Under the pieces are notes generated by a model, which saw only the letters and a program-made list of their open reading frames with translations, had not been told where the DNA came from and searched no databases. Shown here piece after piece: positions 24,923-38,010 of a stretch of 64,000 nt of DNA (positions are counted from its first letter, which is position 1; each line of letters starts with the position of its first letter). The DNA lies in NCBI RefSeq assembly GCF_011075055.1, contig NC_058139.1, positions 17,629,584 to 17,693,583 of the forward strand, read 5' to 3'. This stretch comes from Mangifera indica (lineage: Eukaryota; Streptophyta; Magnoliopsida; Sapindales; Anacardiaceae). Both the position numbers and the translations under genes were made by a program.

Positions 24923-27900
24923 CCAAGCCTATAGGTGATGTGGGGAAAGGAAAGGTTATATGCTTCTGTTGTGGCAAAGTAGGTCAATAGAGGAGACATT
25001 ACAAAGCCTTTCTAGAGAACAAGAAGAAGAACACAGTTGAAGCCTTTACTTCAGGTACGTTTATCATTGAGATAAAATATTCTCCTTATTCATCATGGGT
25101 TGTAGACACATGATGTGGTTCTCATATTTATTCTGATATGTAGGGACTGCGATAGGGTAAATTGCTCACCAAAGGAGAGGTTGACCTATGTGTTGGAAAT
25201 AAAGCACATGTTGTTGCATTAGTCGTTAAATTAATTTGGTTGCCCACTGGGCTAGTCATATTTATTATCTTTGGTTGTCCACTGGGCTAGTTTTAAAATT
25301 AAGAAATTATTATTATATTCCTTCTGTTTCTAGAAACGTAGTTTCTGTGTTTATTTTAGACAAAGAGAGATATTTATTTTCAATTACTGGTGGTATTATA
25401 ACCATCAACTTAAATAATATTCTCTACAAAATAGCTAAATTACATAATAGTTTATATATTCTAAAACTAGATAATAAGATTCTTAAAATAATAAATGATT
25501 AAAATTGAACGATCTAAATACTACATATCTATGACATTGCAGTGTAGGCCATATAGGACACAAACATATATCAAGACCTTTGAACAAAGAATTTTGTAAT
25601 AATTTGACTTCCAATCATACAATAAATGTGAATCATGCCTATTGTGTAAGATGACCAAAACACCTTTCAAGGGACACAGTGAAAGGGTGACTAAACTGTT
25701 AGAAATCATATACAGTGATATGTGTGAGCCCATGACAGTGCATAGTAGATATGGGAAAACCTACTTCATCGTATTTACTGATGACCTTAGTAGATATGAC
25801 TATGTGTTTTTGATAAAACACAAGTTTGAATGCTTTGATAAATTTAAAGAATTCAAGAATGAAATAGAAAAACAACTTGAGAAACAATTTAAAGTCTTCC
25901 AAAATGATAAGAAGGTGAATTCCTGAGTACTAAACTCAGACAATACCTAAAGGAAAATGAGATAGTGTCTCAACTCACTTCTCTTAGTACTCCATAGTAT
26001 AATGGTGTATCTGAACAGAAGAACAAGAGTTTAATAGAAATGGTCAAGTCTATGATGAGTTTTACTGATCTACCCATGTCTTTCTAAGGTTATGCCTTAG
26101 AAACTGCTACCTGTACACTGAACTGTGTCCTATCTAAATCTATAGATAAAACTCCATATAAGTTATGGACTAGACGAAAACCCGATCTATATTAATTGAA
26201 GATTTGAGGTTGTGAAGCTTATGTCAAGACATTGACTTCAAATAAGTTGAATGTTAAGTCTGAAAAGTATATCTTTATTAGGTACCTGAAGGTTACTAAG
26301 GGATATTATTTTTACCCCGTGGAAGAGCAAAAAGTCTTTGTTGTTCACATAGGTGTGTTCTTTAAGAAGGAATTTATTCTTAAAAGAACTAGTAGAAGAA
26401 GGGTGGAACTCCATAAAGTTCTTGAATCATAAGATGCCACAAATATTAGACAAGATGATGTGTCATCACAAATGGTTAATCATGGTGAGAAAGTTCCTCT
26501 ACTTCAGATGGAACAACCTCAACATACAAAAGAGCTACGTAATCTACATGATACGTCACAAGCTAGAGAGATTTGGTTTTATCCTAACTCAATATAGTGA
26601 TGCACTGGTCATTAATGATAACGAACCTAAGACCTATAACAAGACTATTTCAAGTCCAGATTCTAATAAATGGTTGGATGTTATGAAATCTAAAGTAAAC
26701 TCCCTGTACCAAAATCAAGTATGGACTCTAGTAGATGCACCAAAAGGGATAAAACCCCTAGGGTACAAATGAGTTTTCAAAAGGAAAACTGATATGGAAG
26801 GTAACGTGTATACTTATAAAGCACAACTGTTTATCACAGGTTTAACTTAAAAGTATGACATCGACTATAATGAAACCTTTTCACCAATTGCTATGCTTAA
26901 GTCTATTAAGATTATGCTTGTTATAATTGTGTATTATGACTATGAAATTTTTTAAATGAATGTCAAGATTGCTTCCTTGAATGGTAACCTTGTAAAAGAT
27001 GTCTATATAACACAACCCAATGGTTTCATTCTTACTAGCAAGTAGACAAAGTATGAAAGTTGGAAAAGTCCATTTGTAAACTTAAGTAAGCTTTGAGAAG
27101 CTGAAATATCCATTTTGATGACGTTGTTCATGAGTTCAGATTTATAAAAAATGAAGATGAACCGTGAGTGTACAAAAAGGTTAGTAAGAATGTGATTATA
27201 TTTCTAGCATTGTATGTCGATGATATCTTAATTATTGGAAATGACATACCAAACTTACAATTGGTAAAAGTTTGATTATCCAAGTGGTTCTCCATAAAAG
27301 ACTTAAAGGAAACAACCTACATTTTTGAGATTAAAATTTACTGAGATAGAGAGCATACATTATTAGGCCTAAGTCAAAGCATATACATAGACAATGTATT
27401 GACTAGATTCTATATGAAAGAATCCAATAAAAGATTTATACCCATGTCTCATAGTGTATATCTTTCAAAAGATATGTATCCTAGTAGATAATCTGAGGGA
27501 GACAAGATAAGTAAGATCTTTTATGCCTCAGTTATAGAATCAATCATATATGTCATACTATATAGGAGGATTGATGTCTCATATGTCTTGAGCATTTGTA
27601 GTAGATATCAATCTAATCCAAGTGGAAAATATTAGTTGACTATTAAGAACATCCTCAAATACTTGAGAAGGACTAAAGATGCGTATTTGGTTTATGAAGA
27701 GAAATTTGAACTCACTATAAGATAATATAACGATTTCAGTTTTCAGATTGATCAAGATGATTACAAATCTCAATTATGGCTTGTGTTTTGTTTGAATGGT
27801 GGTGTAGTTAGGTAGAAAAACTCCAAGAAAAATATAGTGGTTGATTCTATAATAGAGTTTGAGTATATTGTCATCTAAAAAGTGGCAAAAAATGTTATAT

Positions 27901-28215
27901 AGATCAAAAAGTTCATCACTGAACTTAGAATGGTTTCAAGTGTCACTGAGCCAAATGAGCTTTACTATGACAATAATAGAGTGATTGCTCAGGTGAAAGA
28001 ATCATAGTCTTATCAAAGATCCAAACACATATTCAAAAGATATCATATAATCTAAGAGATTGTTTAACAAAGTGACATACAAATAGCAAAGATTGATACA
28101 GATGACAATTTGGTTGACTTACTAACAAAACCTACGTTGCAGTAGAAATATAATGACATGTAGTCAAGCTTGAAATTAGATATATAAACAATTAACTATA
28201 TTGTACGTGAGAGAT
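24923..28215 (+). pseudogene. Ty1/copia gag-pol, decayed
   Basis: Ty1/copia polyprotein in the order gag, protease, integrase, reverse transcriptase, RNase H, the copia gene order. Seen in turn: a Gag zinc knuckle at about 24960-25005 (CFCCGKVGQ); the protease entry SSWVVDT at about 25095; a GAG-pre-integrase patch (CGHIGHKHISRPLNKEF) at about 25545; integrase at 25620-26060 (CESCLLCKMTKTPFKGH, IYSDMCEPM, FTDDLSRYDYVF); reverse transcriptase from about 26670 (WLDVMKSKVNSLYQNQVWTL, ALYVDDILIIGND at about 27205-27245); RNase H from about 27540 (YQSNPSGKY, ILKYLRRTKDAYLVY); and NLVDLLTKPTLQ near 28110. Many stops and frameshifts leave it dead. A deletion has fused the truncated LTR to the zinc knuckle. 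Confidence 0.9.
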
Positions 28216-29900
28216 TATTAGAGTAAATGCCCTAGAGTCAATCGAATTTAGTATTTGTGAATATAATTTTATATTAATCATTAATAAAAGGATTTATTGT
28301 TATTCAATTCATATGTTATTTATTTATATGATTGTTGAATAATATGTCCTTAGAATAATGGAATAGTGACAAAGGGATTAGACGACTGATTATGAGAACC
28401 TTATGTATACATTAAATGGCTATTCTAGAAATGTTTATAATCGTAACATTGTAATGAATAAGGGCACATGTAAGGATGATGAGATTATTATAGCATTGAG
28501 CAATCCCATCAAAAGTGGTAATGGTTCTTATATGTCGAAGCTATTGCAGATAGTTTTGTGTAACACACAGGTGCATATTGTAGATGTGTTCATTAGACTA
28601 ACCTAACTAGAGGTATCCATATGGATGGTTACCCTGGTGTCTATAGAATAAATCCTTTAAACATCACGAGTGCATATGATCTTTTAACTTGAGGTCGCTA
28701 GACCATCTTGTGTAAGAATTGGCATGGTTTGAAGCCTTCTAATATGTTATTGTAATTGAGGTAACTATAAAGATATTAATTAACCATATCATAAGATATA
28801 TAGAGGTTATGACAGATCAATAAATGATTCGCCACCCTTGAGCACAAAAAAAGATATTTCATATGAGAATACTGAATGACATTTATAACTACTTGAATAT
28901 ATGGCCATAGTAGGATAAGGTTGTAGTCTAATCTGTATTAGTTATTAATATATATTAGTTCACACTGAGAAACCACTAAGATAGATACATTTTTATATCT
29001 TACTCTTGAAAGATATTGGTTGACAAAAAGGTTGAATTGCATGTAACTATGATCTTGTAAAAACTTAAGAGATATTCACTGACACTTTGTCATCTGAGTG
29101 GCCATGATGCTTTGTTAGAGGCCATGGTCTGTGTATAGATTTACCTTGAATTCATACATTTCTAACTCAATAAAGAGCTTATGGGTCACACGCATAAAAG
29201 AGTTGAATCAAACTCAAAAGAATGAATTGTTTGTTGACAATTTTAGTGTTCATGGCTGAGAGAGAGAAACTGCAAATAGATCAGGTTTGCCTAATAGGTT
29301 GAAAAGACTCGATTTGACTATGCCTTGACTAAGTGCCAATAGTGCACTTGGTAAGAGAGGTGTCGACCATGCAAATGCATGAGTTTGACTGGCACCTTGT
29401 GACAAAAACTTTTTGGTTAGCACACAAATATGTGCCAACCATACAAGTTGTGGCCATGTCAACCGACACATATTTGTGTGCCAACTGTGTATGCCTGGGC
29501 ATGTTGACCAACACACAAATGTGTGCCAGATGTGTAAATGGCTTGATGATACTGGCTAGACAAGTTTCATGCCAACTATGTATCTGTATGTTAAAGGTGT
29601 TTTGCGCGCTTAGAATTCTAACCATGCTTGGATACTTGTATATATGTGTGTGTGTGTGTGTGTGTATAAGACATGATTTTCATATAAAGGAATAAGTAGA
29701 TACAAAATGCACATAAAGCTTAGTCTCTGGTTCTATGTTCTCTCATTTTGTCATAAATCGTGATTACAGTCAAGAGCCCTTACAACCTCTTCGTCTAGAT
29801 TTCCTCTTTTGTGTTTATGCTCCACGTGAATATTAAGGTGTCACCACGTGAATACTAAGGCGTCGCTATATGAATATTGAAGGTTGGATAACGTACTTTC
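28216..29900 (+). repeat. Copia 3' LTR
   Basis: Starts TATTAGAGTAAATGCCC, matching the 5' LTR start with a decayed TG. Only the first roughly 450 bp can be compared with the 5' copy. The sequence to about 29900 (including ATAAAGAGCTTATGGGTCACACG and a run of mirrored ACACAAAT/ATTTGTGT words at 29420-29535) probably belongs to the same LTR, but the right end is not defined because the partner is truncated and I saw no clear duplication. Confidence 0.6.
29643..29666. repeat. TG microsatellite
   Basis: Alternating TG dinucleotides preceded by TATA, inside the probable copia LTR. Confidence 0.9.
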
Positions 29901-30423
29901 TCTAGTCATGTAAAAGTTAAAAGAGCCATGAACACATGTATAATTCTAAAACACCTTATACGTGTTTTACATGTTTCATGATTATTATGTTTAAAATGGG
30001 TATTCCGGCTGGGGTTTTTAGGATTTTTTTTTTAAATTTTAAATTCCGTTGTTTTGTTGATTATCGGCACCTTGAAAACCATACATTTAATATATTCACA
30101 ACCAATGTATTTTCATAAAATTAACCTTGTGATTCATAAACTAAAAAATGTATCATTGCTATAAAAAAATTTTGTAAGTTTCACTAAATGCATCATTTTG
30201 ATGATTAAACATTTTGAAAACTTAAAAAATTGTTCTAATGATTCTTAATATTATTGTCATAATCAAGATTTCATGAGACATGTCACTATATTATCTATGA
30301 CAATCTTGACTCCAAAATTGTTGTATCTTAATTAGTGAACAATAGTCTTATTTTAATAGGCTAACTTAGCCACATAAAATAAATTTGATATTATATATTC
30401 ATTAATCTTAATATAAAAGGAGT
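29901..30423. other. AT-rich spacer
   Basis: No gene seen. Ends at GGAGT (30419-30423), the left target duplication of the following solo LTR. Confidence 0.5.
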
Positions 30424-32644
30424 TGTAGCACCTATATGTAAGCCCAATGATATTTTAGTCTTTATCTTTGCATTTAATTAAGTTTAATGATAAGTTTTTT
30501 AGAAGGGTGCACACCTGTGTATGTCGGTATACATGGTCGTGCATTGTCAAGAAAGTTTGAATTTAAGATAAGATAAAAATTACGACTAAATCAAAAACTG
30601 CCTTAGTTGTGTAACATCATTCACATCTGTGTGTCTCAAATGTATGCCCCATTTATTGTGTTCAACAATAAAAATAAAAATAGACATTTAACCTAATTGT
30701 GTTATTCTTTACATACTCCAATCGCATGAACCAAAAGAGAGGAAAGGGAGTTAAGACTTAAGATGCCAAAAAGAAGCCATTAGTAGTCGAAAACGCTGCA
30801 ACCACATGAAGGTTAATGCATTCTACTGAGGACGAGTAAGTTGGTGCTTTTGTCTTAGCTATTTGATATGCATATTGATGACTTTGTATACTATGATGCT
30901 AAGCCATGATTTGTAAATAACCTATGATGTTATGATAACCAAATTAATGATTTTGTACGTATATGTATTGCTAAATTAATATGTGAATCCTATGAACATG
31001 TCAATATGATGAAACTATGAATTTGGAGATGGTTATAATTATAATTGATTATTTAAAGCCTATGTATGTGTTATGGTTAATGAAAATGAGAATTAGGATG
31101 TTAGAGACATACTCTGAATATGTGTGATAGATTGAATGGCTAGAAGTTAGCTAGAGTTTATAGAAATCCATAGGGAATGAAGTACAGATCGCGATACACA
31201 ACTATACAGGGTAACCCACACAACTGTGTATCCCTTACATAAGAAAGGAAATTTTGTCTTTATCATATCCATCTTGAGGAAAGGCATACACGATCATGTG
31301 ATATGAGAAACATGTTATGTGTGGCTTTCCAAAAGTGGACGTCATGTTTTAAAGTTGTCACAATAGTGTATGAGTGTTAGTAAGCACACGAGGGTATGTC
31401 TACAACAACATGACCATATATATACATAAAAAAAGGGATACCAGGGTGTAGTTCAAAGACACACCTGTATAGCTACCAAAAAATAGAAAAAACTATTTTT
31501 CCCTTAAGTTGCATGGAAGAAAGGGAAGAAGAAAGGAAAAGAATAGAAAGACTTAAATAAAACAACAGAAGTTAGTCAGCCAAAGAAAAGGTGTTCAACT
31601 ATATAGAAGACAGAACAAACCTTAACCGAGTTAGATATAGGTTGAAAACTAGGAAAGCTAAGAAAAAGTGATACATACCTAGATAACCACCAATTGTGTT
31701 TGTAAGTGACAAGATATGTAAAAGAAATAAGGTTAGATGAGTGATAGATGCCTATCAGATACATCATATACTCGGTGCTAAGATGCATTAGCCAAAAGTT
31801 CAGTTTAGTTTAGGTGTGCATGGTAAGGGTTATGGTCTTTTTAGTTAGTAACTCAAATGGTCAATAGAATACATCACATACATAGTCGTGATAAGGGTCA
31901 TTCAAGGATAGTTTTTAAATAGTAGTCACGTAGCTAGTGCATGTGGTAAAGGAGTGACTATGACCAGATTCCCTGTCTTACCATGGTATCATAGTTAGCT
32001 AGCCTAATAGGTCGTATGGTATATGCACAAGACACGATAGCTAGTAGACATAACATGTGTCATTTGTTTTCACCAGGACATTAGATATGTCGAGATCAAC
32101 TTAAGCTTTAGTAACTTTTGTGGATGACCTATGTTAGGGTATAAAGGTGTCAAGTTGTGACCACATTGAGATTTACTAATGAGACATCGGGTTTTTCAGT
32201 TATATACTTTGTGTATAGTGTCGAGAGGTTATGACTTATTGAGTGTTTTTCACTCATGTGTTCTTTTTCTATGGTTTTGCAAGTAGAAGTTAATAGTAGG
32301 GTAAGTGGGAGAACCAACAGTTTAGCTGAGCTATTGCATGAGAGTGAGGAGCAAAATCATCATTTTTGTATTACTTTCTATTTGCACATTTTGTATTTTA
32401 ATTATAGTCCTTATAGACATTTATGCATTATCATAGTATATTGACGATTTTGGACACAATTATTTGAATAATTTAATTTATAATAAAGATATTTAGTTCA
32501 TTTATTGCACCTTTTTGCATGTACAAGTATAAATGTTTAATATCTTGCTATAATTATCCATTGTTTTTAATTAGAAAGTTAAGTAGTAAACCTCTCTTCG
32601 AGTTATATTTTGTGGAGGGTAATATATCTAGGAGGGGTGTTACA
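30424..32644 (+). mobile_element. Solo Ty3/gypsy LTR
   Basis: A 2.2 kb sequence opening TGTAGCACCTATATGTAAGC and closing AGGAGGGGTGTTACA, the same ends as the Tekay LTRs at 41049 and 48085 (TGTAGTACCC...GGATGTTACA). Flanks GGAGT (30419-30423) and AGAGT (32645-32649) match at four of five bases, as expected for a 5-bp integrase duplication. CTTATTGAGTGTTTTTCACTC at about 32235 is the counterpart of the same block in the other LTRs. No gag-pol is attached, so the element was probably reduced by LTR-LTR recombination. Overall sequence is far from the Tekay copy, so it is an older or different lineage. Confidence 0.75.
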
Positions 32645-33430
32645 AGAGTACTTTACCACAATATTCAATCTAAAATTCAATTTGATTTTAAATAGATTCT
32701 CACAGACGTTTCATATGCCTTTACATACCACCACAAGTCATCCATGAATCACCATGTATTGTCACTTATCTTTTATGTGCTACCACATACTTTTACACAC
32801 GACATGTATCATTCACGCACTTTTATGTGCTTCAATAAGCCATTCATGTGCTCTTAGGCACCATCACATATCCTTAATTTGCTTCACATGTCGCTTTAAA
32901 CTTTTCACAGGCTCAAATGTGTCTCACCTATCTTTTATTATGCACTCACACATTCTAGAAAACTTTTTATGCATATTTGCACACTCTTGGAAACTCAAAC
33001 ATGTCCTCAGAACCATTTCGTGCGCCTATATCCACTATAGAAACCTTTGACACACCTATAGAACACAATTATGTAATGTCAAGTGCACACACATACTATA
33101 GAAGTAATCCATAAGCACATATGCACTCAGATTCTTCAACATACACTTATATGTGCTTCTGGATAGTTTTCACATGCTAACATATGTATTATGCACCAAT
33201 GGCATCTCACGCATCTTCACCTACCTAAGTAACATCTAGACATGTCACCACACATTGAAAAATGCCATGACACATTGAAATGCTATTTCATGTGCCTCCA
33301 CGACAATTTGATGTGCTTACATGTGCTTTAATGCTCTTGCATATATAGACAACACACCTTAACATACCGGTGAGTCGTGACAGGTGCTTGAATGCTTTTT
33401 AGCACATTGCCATGCATTAGTTTGCATGAC
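32645..33430. repeat. Tract of degenerate CATGTGC/GCACATG words
   Basis: From about 32690 to 33420 variants of CACATG, CATGTGC, TTTATGTGCTTC and ACACAC recur every 15-30 bases without a fixed period. The 98-residue frame at 32754-33050 is His- and Cys-rich only because of this composition. I regard it as a decayed minisatellite or LTR-internal repeat, not a gene. Confidence 0.5.
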
Positions 33431-35960
33431 GGGTCAAATTGACTTGTCCATCCGATCTGGGTTACCTTTTAACTCATTGACTAGATGGGTTAGGTTGTTG
33501 ACCAGTTTAACTCCATTGACTACTGGGTTTGGTTGATCTAATGACCATCTAGGTCAGTTTATTAGGTTTTTCCAACCTAATTTTGATCCACATATTTCGA
33601 ATTCTCTGATTCTAGCGTTGATTTGTTGAATTTCGATCATATAAATGTTTAATGGATTTGATTTAATTTTTATATGTTAGCATAATGCACCAAAATTGGT
33701 TCCCGTGGTTGAAATTGGGTCATGATATTACTACTCAAAAAAGGGACTCGTTGTCATCAATAGTAATTTAAGGCTTGAGGATGACATCGTTCACGATGTC
33801 AGATGACTAGAAAAAGGTTTCAGCCCATGGCTAATGTCGGAAATGGCATATGCAAGTCCAATTTAGTAGCGAATCAGGGCAAGAACTATTGCCACTCGTG
33901 GCAATGGTATGGTCTGATTTTGGCTTTAAAAAAGTGCCCAATGTTAAAATTAAAGTTATCAAAGTGAAAATTCAGGCATTATAATTCTATATATGTGATT
34001 TACATACTTTGATTTTAGGGTTAAATGAATCAATTGAACTATCCAAAATTTGTCTATAAACCCTAAATGAAATCATATCAATTTCAACCAAAAATTAAAT
34101 TAAATTTCACAAAATAGATCCTATAACATGATATAAATCACTTTAATACCACATGTTAAATTAATTGTACAAATCCATACATAATGTTTCATGTAATTAA
34201 TCAATTAAATTATAGTAAACATAAAGTTATAAAATACTTGAAATTAAAAGATTTAGAGATTCAAACAAACCTAATACGCTATAGTTAATGTCGAACCAAC
34301 TTTGAATTTGATCGATTCTCAATCAGTGGAATTGGTCTTCTTGCCTAATAACACATAGAACTATAATGCGATCATGTGAATGGTACATCAATCACTTCTG
34401 TATGTTTTGGGAAAGAGACCTAACTCTTTTATAATAAGTTTATGGGCTCTCCTATTAAAGACCCAATAAACTACAGCAACCCACATTTGTTACCCAAATT
34501 AAAAGACTCAATATGAGGTGTAATTGACATTTTACAATTTGATCACATAATGCCCAACAAATTGATTTTGAACTATACATTTATTCGGTTTTATTTTAAT
34601 CAAATAAAAACTTAATAAATGTGTGCCCACATAAGAAATTCCAATACTTGAAGGTAGATCTATTGAATCATCCAAAATACCTATAAGACAATCCAATATT
34701 GGTGTTCCAAATTGCAATTTAGAGGTGGATGACTCCATACAGGAAGAATCAGACTTCAGCTCACGATGTGTTTATTGGTTAATGGAAGCCCACCAAGAAT
34801 GATACCAAGGTCAAACGGGTTCTTTGTTTTGGAACTACCATGAACACTCTTTAAAAAGATGTCGTTTACAAGAATAGTGATGATCATGAATCCATGAACA
34901 ACATTTTCTCCCATTACTTATATTAGCGAGACCTGATGGGCATTGGCTGTGAAGAGGTCAATCCCTAGGAAATCCTCGGCTATGGGTCTATGACCAACAA
35001 AAGGTTTTCAACCCATCATCTTTGTCTTTATCTTCTTGAGCTTGATCAATAAACCCTTGATGGTATGGATAACCATGCTCGATAGTAGATTGTTGAACAA
35101 ATTTACAATAAGGGAGGGGCAATTGCATTTTTTTGGGGAATGAATATTCAAAACTTTGACATTAATTTTCGATAACATATGAATAGACAAGAATTATATA
35201 GAGTATTGTATATTGATTTGCTACTTCCTTTTGTTGTGTACATTTTGAGATATTATTCTACAAAAATTGTAAGTACAATAGCATGTTTTAGTTATGTGAA
35301 ATGTGTCTTTAATTCTGTAATTGGTAGTCAAGTGAGTTAAATGGGTTAAAATAGTTGTGTTTTGACAACATGACCTATTTATTGGTCAAGTGAATTCAAG
35401 TTGAACTAGGTCATCCTACTCATAAATTAGTCATGGTTTAGTTGTGTTTTCAATTACGATTTTAATTTAGATTAGATTCAGATTGAAAGTTTTTTATCCT
35501 AAAATCCGAAATAACATGATAAGAATATGACCCAAAATCATGAATTGTCAAGTCTATATTATTAATAACGTATAGATCAATCTGGAGAGCACATTTGGAT
35601 TGTATAAAGATGGAATTGGGATCAACTTACTTATATTAATTTTGAATGATTATGGTGTGTTGGGTTTAGAGACATAAAATATTAATTCAGTAATATATAT
35701 TTTATTATTGATATTATACAATAATATTAATTTTATTACTATTTTATCCTTATTAAATTTTTAAGACAAAAATTCTCTCATATTGAATTAAAACTAAGTA
35801 GAACCCTAAGCCCTATTTTGACTATTTTACCCTTACTCAAACATGTGTTAATATAAAAAGCCCTTCATTTAAATTAAAATTACTCACACTACCACCAACT
35901 ACAACCAACCACTATTATGCAAAGAAGGGAAAAACAATTGGATCTTGTGATTGTGCGAAG
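33431..35960. other. Intergenic, with one coding-like patch
   Basis: At 33440-33580 there are GGGTTA/TTGACTGG word repeats. A palindrome GACATCGTTCACGATGTC lies at about 33783-33800. At about 34760-35020 the plus strand has a protein-like frame broken by several stops (KVKRVLCFGTTMNT, KDVVYKNSDDHESMNN, RDLMGIGCEEVNP); I do not recognise it, and it may be a captured or decayed gene fragment. The rest is AT-rich. Confidence 0.4.
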
Positions 35961-37780
35961 AAGATGAGGAGGGTTGGTGCTCGTGTTCATGTTTTCATTT
36001 GCTCTCATGTTATTGTTTGCTTCTAAGTTTTCAACCTCCATGACATTGCTCTCATGCCATTATTTGCGGTTTAGGCAGTTGTTTTGGAGTTTTCGATTGG
36101 TGGATAATTTTGTATATTTTATGAATGATAGTGGACAATTTTTCTATAGTTTTTGAACGAATGGTTTTAATCTAACCCTCAACTTTTGATTTACTGCATT
36201 TTCCCCTTTCATTTATTCTACAATCCATCTTTAATTTCTCTTGTCTTAACACTTTTAATTGAGTGAAATATTTAAAAATATTAAAAAAATAATATTTTAA
36301 TATTATTTTATTACTATCAACTAAAAATAATAATTAATTATACATAACAATTCATTCAAATACAATATTAATTTGTATTTACACCTATTAATTTTAATAT
36401 TTTTATTATAATTTTACAATTGTTTGTTATAAAAGATTGTTGAAATCACAATCCAACTATATTCTCTTATATTCTTTCAGGAATAAGCGCATGGTTATCA
36501 ATTGCAGTACTTTACCCTAATTGATTTAATTTAATTTAATTTCCCCTGAGCATTAATAAGAAATTTTCATTAATAGAACAAAAATGCTTATATTTTCTTA
36601 AATATTAATAATATTGATAATTTATTTTAAAACATTTGAAACATAACAAAACTTTTATGTTATCTTAAATCTTAATAATATTCACAAGTGAAACATAGCA
36701 AATGGACAAACAAGTGTATTAAATGAAACAATATATATATGATGAAATATAGTGAAAAAAATCCACATACATTAATTCGATTTTTAAAATCCGACCTTAT
36801 AATATAAAGGAAAATTGAAATTTTTACTTTTATTTTTATCAGTGTATATATAAATGTCACTCATTTCAAAGTCTAAACAAATATACCATAACAATAATCT
36901 ATTTTTCTGAAATACCTCTCTTAATACGACCTATGCAGAGATTCTCTCTCTTTTTCTCTATAATTTTGAAAAATATTTTGTGTCAATGGAAACTATTTGA
37001 AACAGTAAGATGATGGTATAATATATAATATAATAATAATTAAAAATTAAAATAGTGAGATAGTCATTGATATCACTTTCAACATGAGCTAAAAGTAAAA
37101 AATAGTAGCAGGTGGAAATGGAAAGGATTCGCATTGACGCTGACGCCAACCTTCTTGCTATGGATTTAATTTTAAAAATGGAATGGGTCACGTACGTGAA
37201 TTTAAAAATTTTGGAGTTGAAAATTTTTAGATTAAATTTCAACTCTTTTTTACTTGCTTAATCGTATCTCTTTAAATTATGATTAGTGTTACTGTTCATA
37301 TTGAAGCCACCTGTAAAGAGCATGCAGTGAACGTCTTGGCGTGAGACATAAAACATAGAATATTGCATAGAATCTTACAGAGATTGTATTAGATATGAAT
37401 ATAATGCAATGTGTTCAACAAACAAAGTATATTATAATAAATATATATGAATAATGCACTGACAAACAAAAAATATTATAATGAATATATATATTAATAA
37501 TGCAGTGACAAGCAGAAAATATAATGAATATGTAGAAGACTTTGCTTATTTGCTTCCATTTTTCTTTTACATGAAAGTTTTGCTTGCTTCTATATATGTT
37601 CATGCTTTTGCAAATTTTCTGCAAAAGTATTTGCTTGCTTGCTTCATATAGCATATATAACATAGGTCATCGGATTATTTTTCTGTGCACGAAGAAAATT
37701 CAGTGAATAGTTTCATTGATCATCAGCAGTGTTGACGTAATGGTTGGATGATAGGTCAGGTTTCGTTAAAAAAATGGAAG
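35961..37780. other. AT-rich intergenic sequence
   Basis: No supported gene. The short frames at 35974-36156, 36672-36860, 36958-37242 and 37415-37663 are rich in Ile, Phe, Tyr and Lys, as expected of AT-rich non-coding DNA. Confidence 0.5.
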
Positions 37781-37789
37781 CATTATTGT

Positions 37790-38010
37790 ATCGTATCAAA
37801 TTTAATTCGATCCAAATTTAATGTAAATTGAAATTTAATTCTGTCCGAATTCAATGCCGAATTCAATGTAAATTGAAATTTAATTCGATCTGAATTTAAA
37901 TCAATTTGAAATTGAAATTCTGGGATAGGGGAGGTTGGTGGAAACGCTAAGGCTTGGCAGTAACGCCAAGGCTTGGCGTTTCCGCTGAGCCTTCTACCAC
38001 TAACCTCCAA
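37790..38010. repeat. AATTGAAATTTAATTC repeats followed by a GC-rich palindrome
   Basis: Related units containing GTAAATTGAAATTTAATTC occur at about 37822-37842 and 37866-37888, with partial copies on each side. They are followed at 37930-38010 by a GC-rich inverted repeat whose core AACGCCAAGGCTTGGCGTT (37962-37980) is a perfect palindrome around one central base, with GGTTGGTGGAAACGC-type and GCGTTTCCGC...ACTAACC arms outside. Confidence 0.6.

Noticed and set aside
32754..33050. 98-residue His/Cys-rich frame
   Set aside because: Produced by CACATG-type word repeats; no zinc-binding pattern with fixed spacing.
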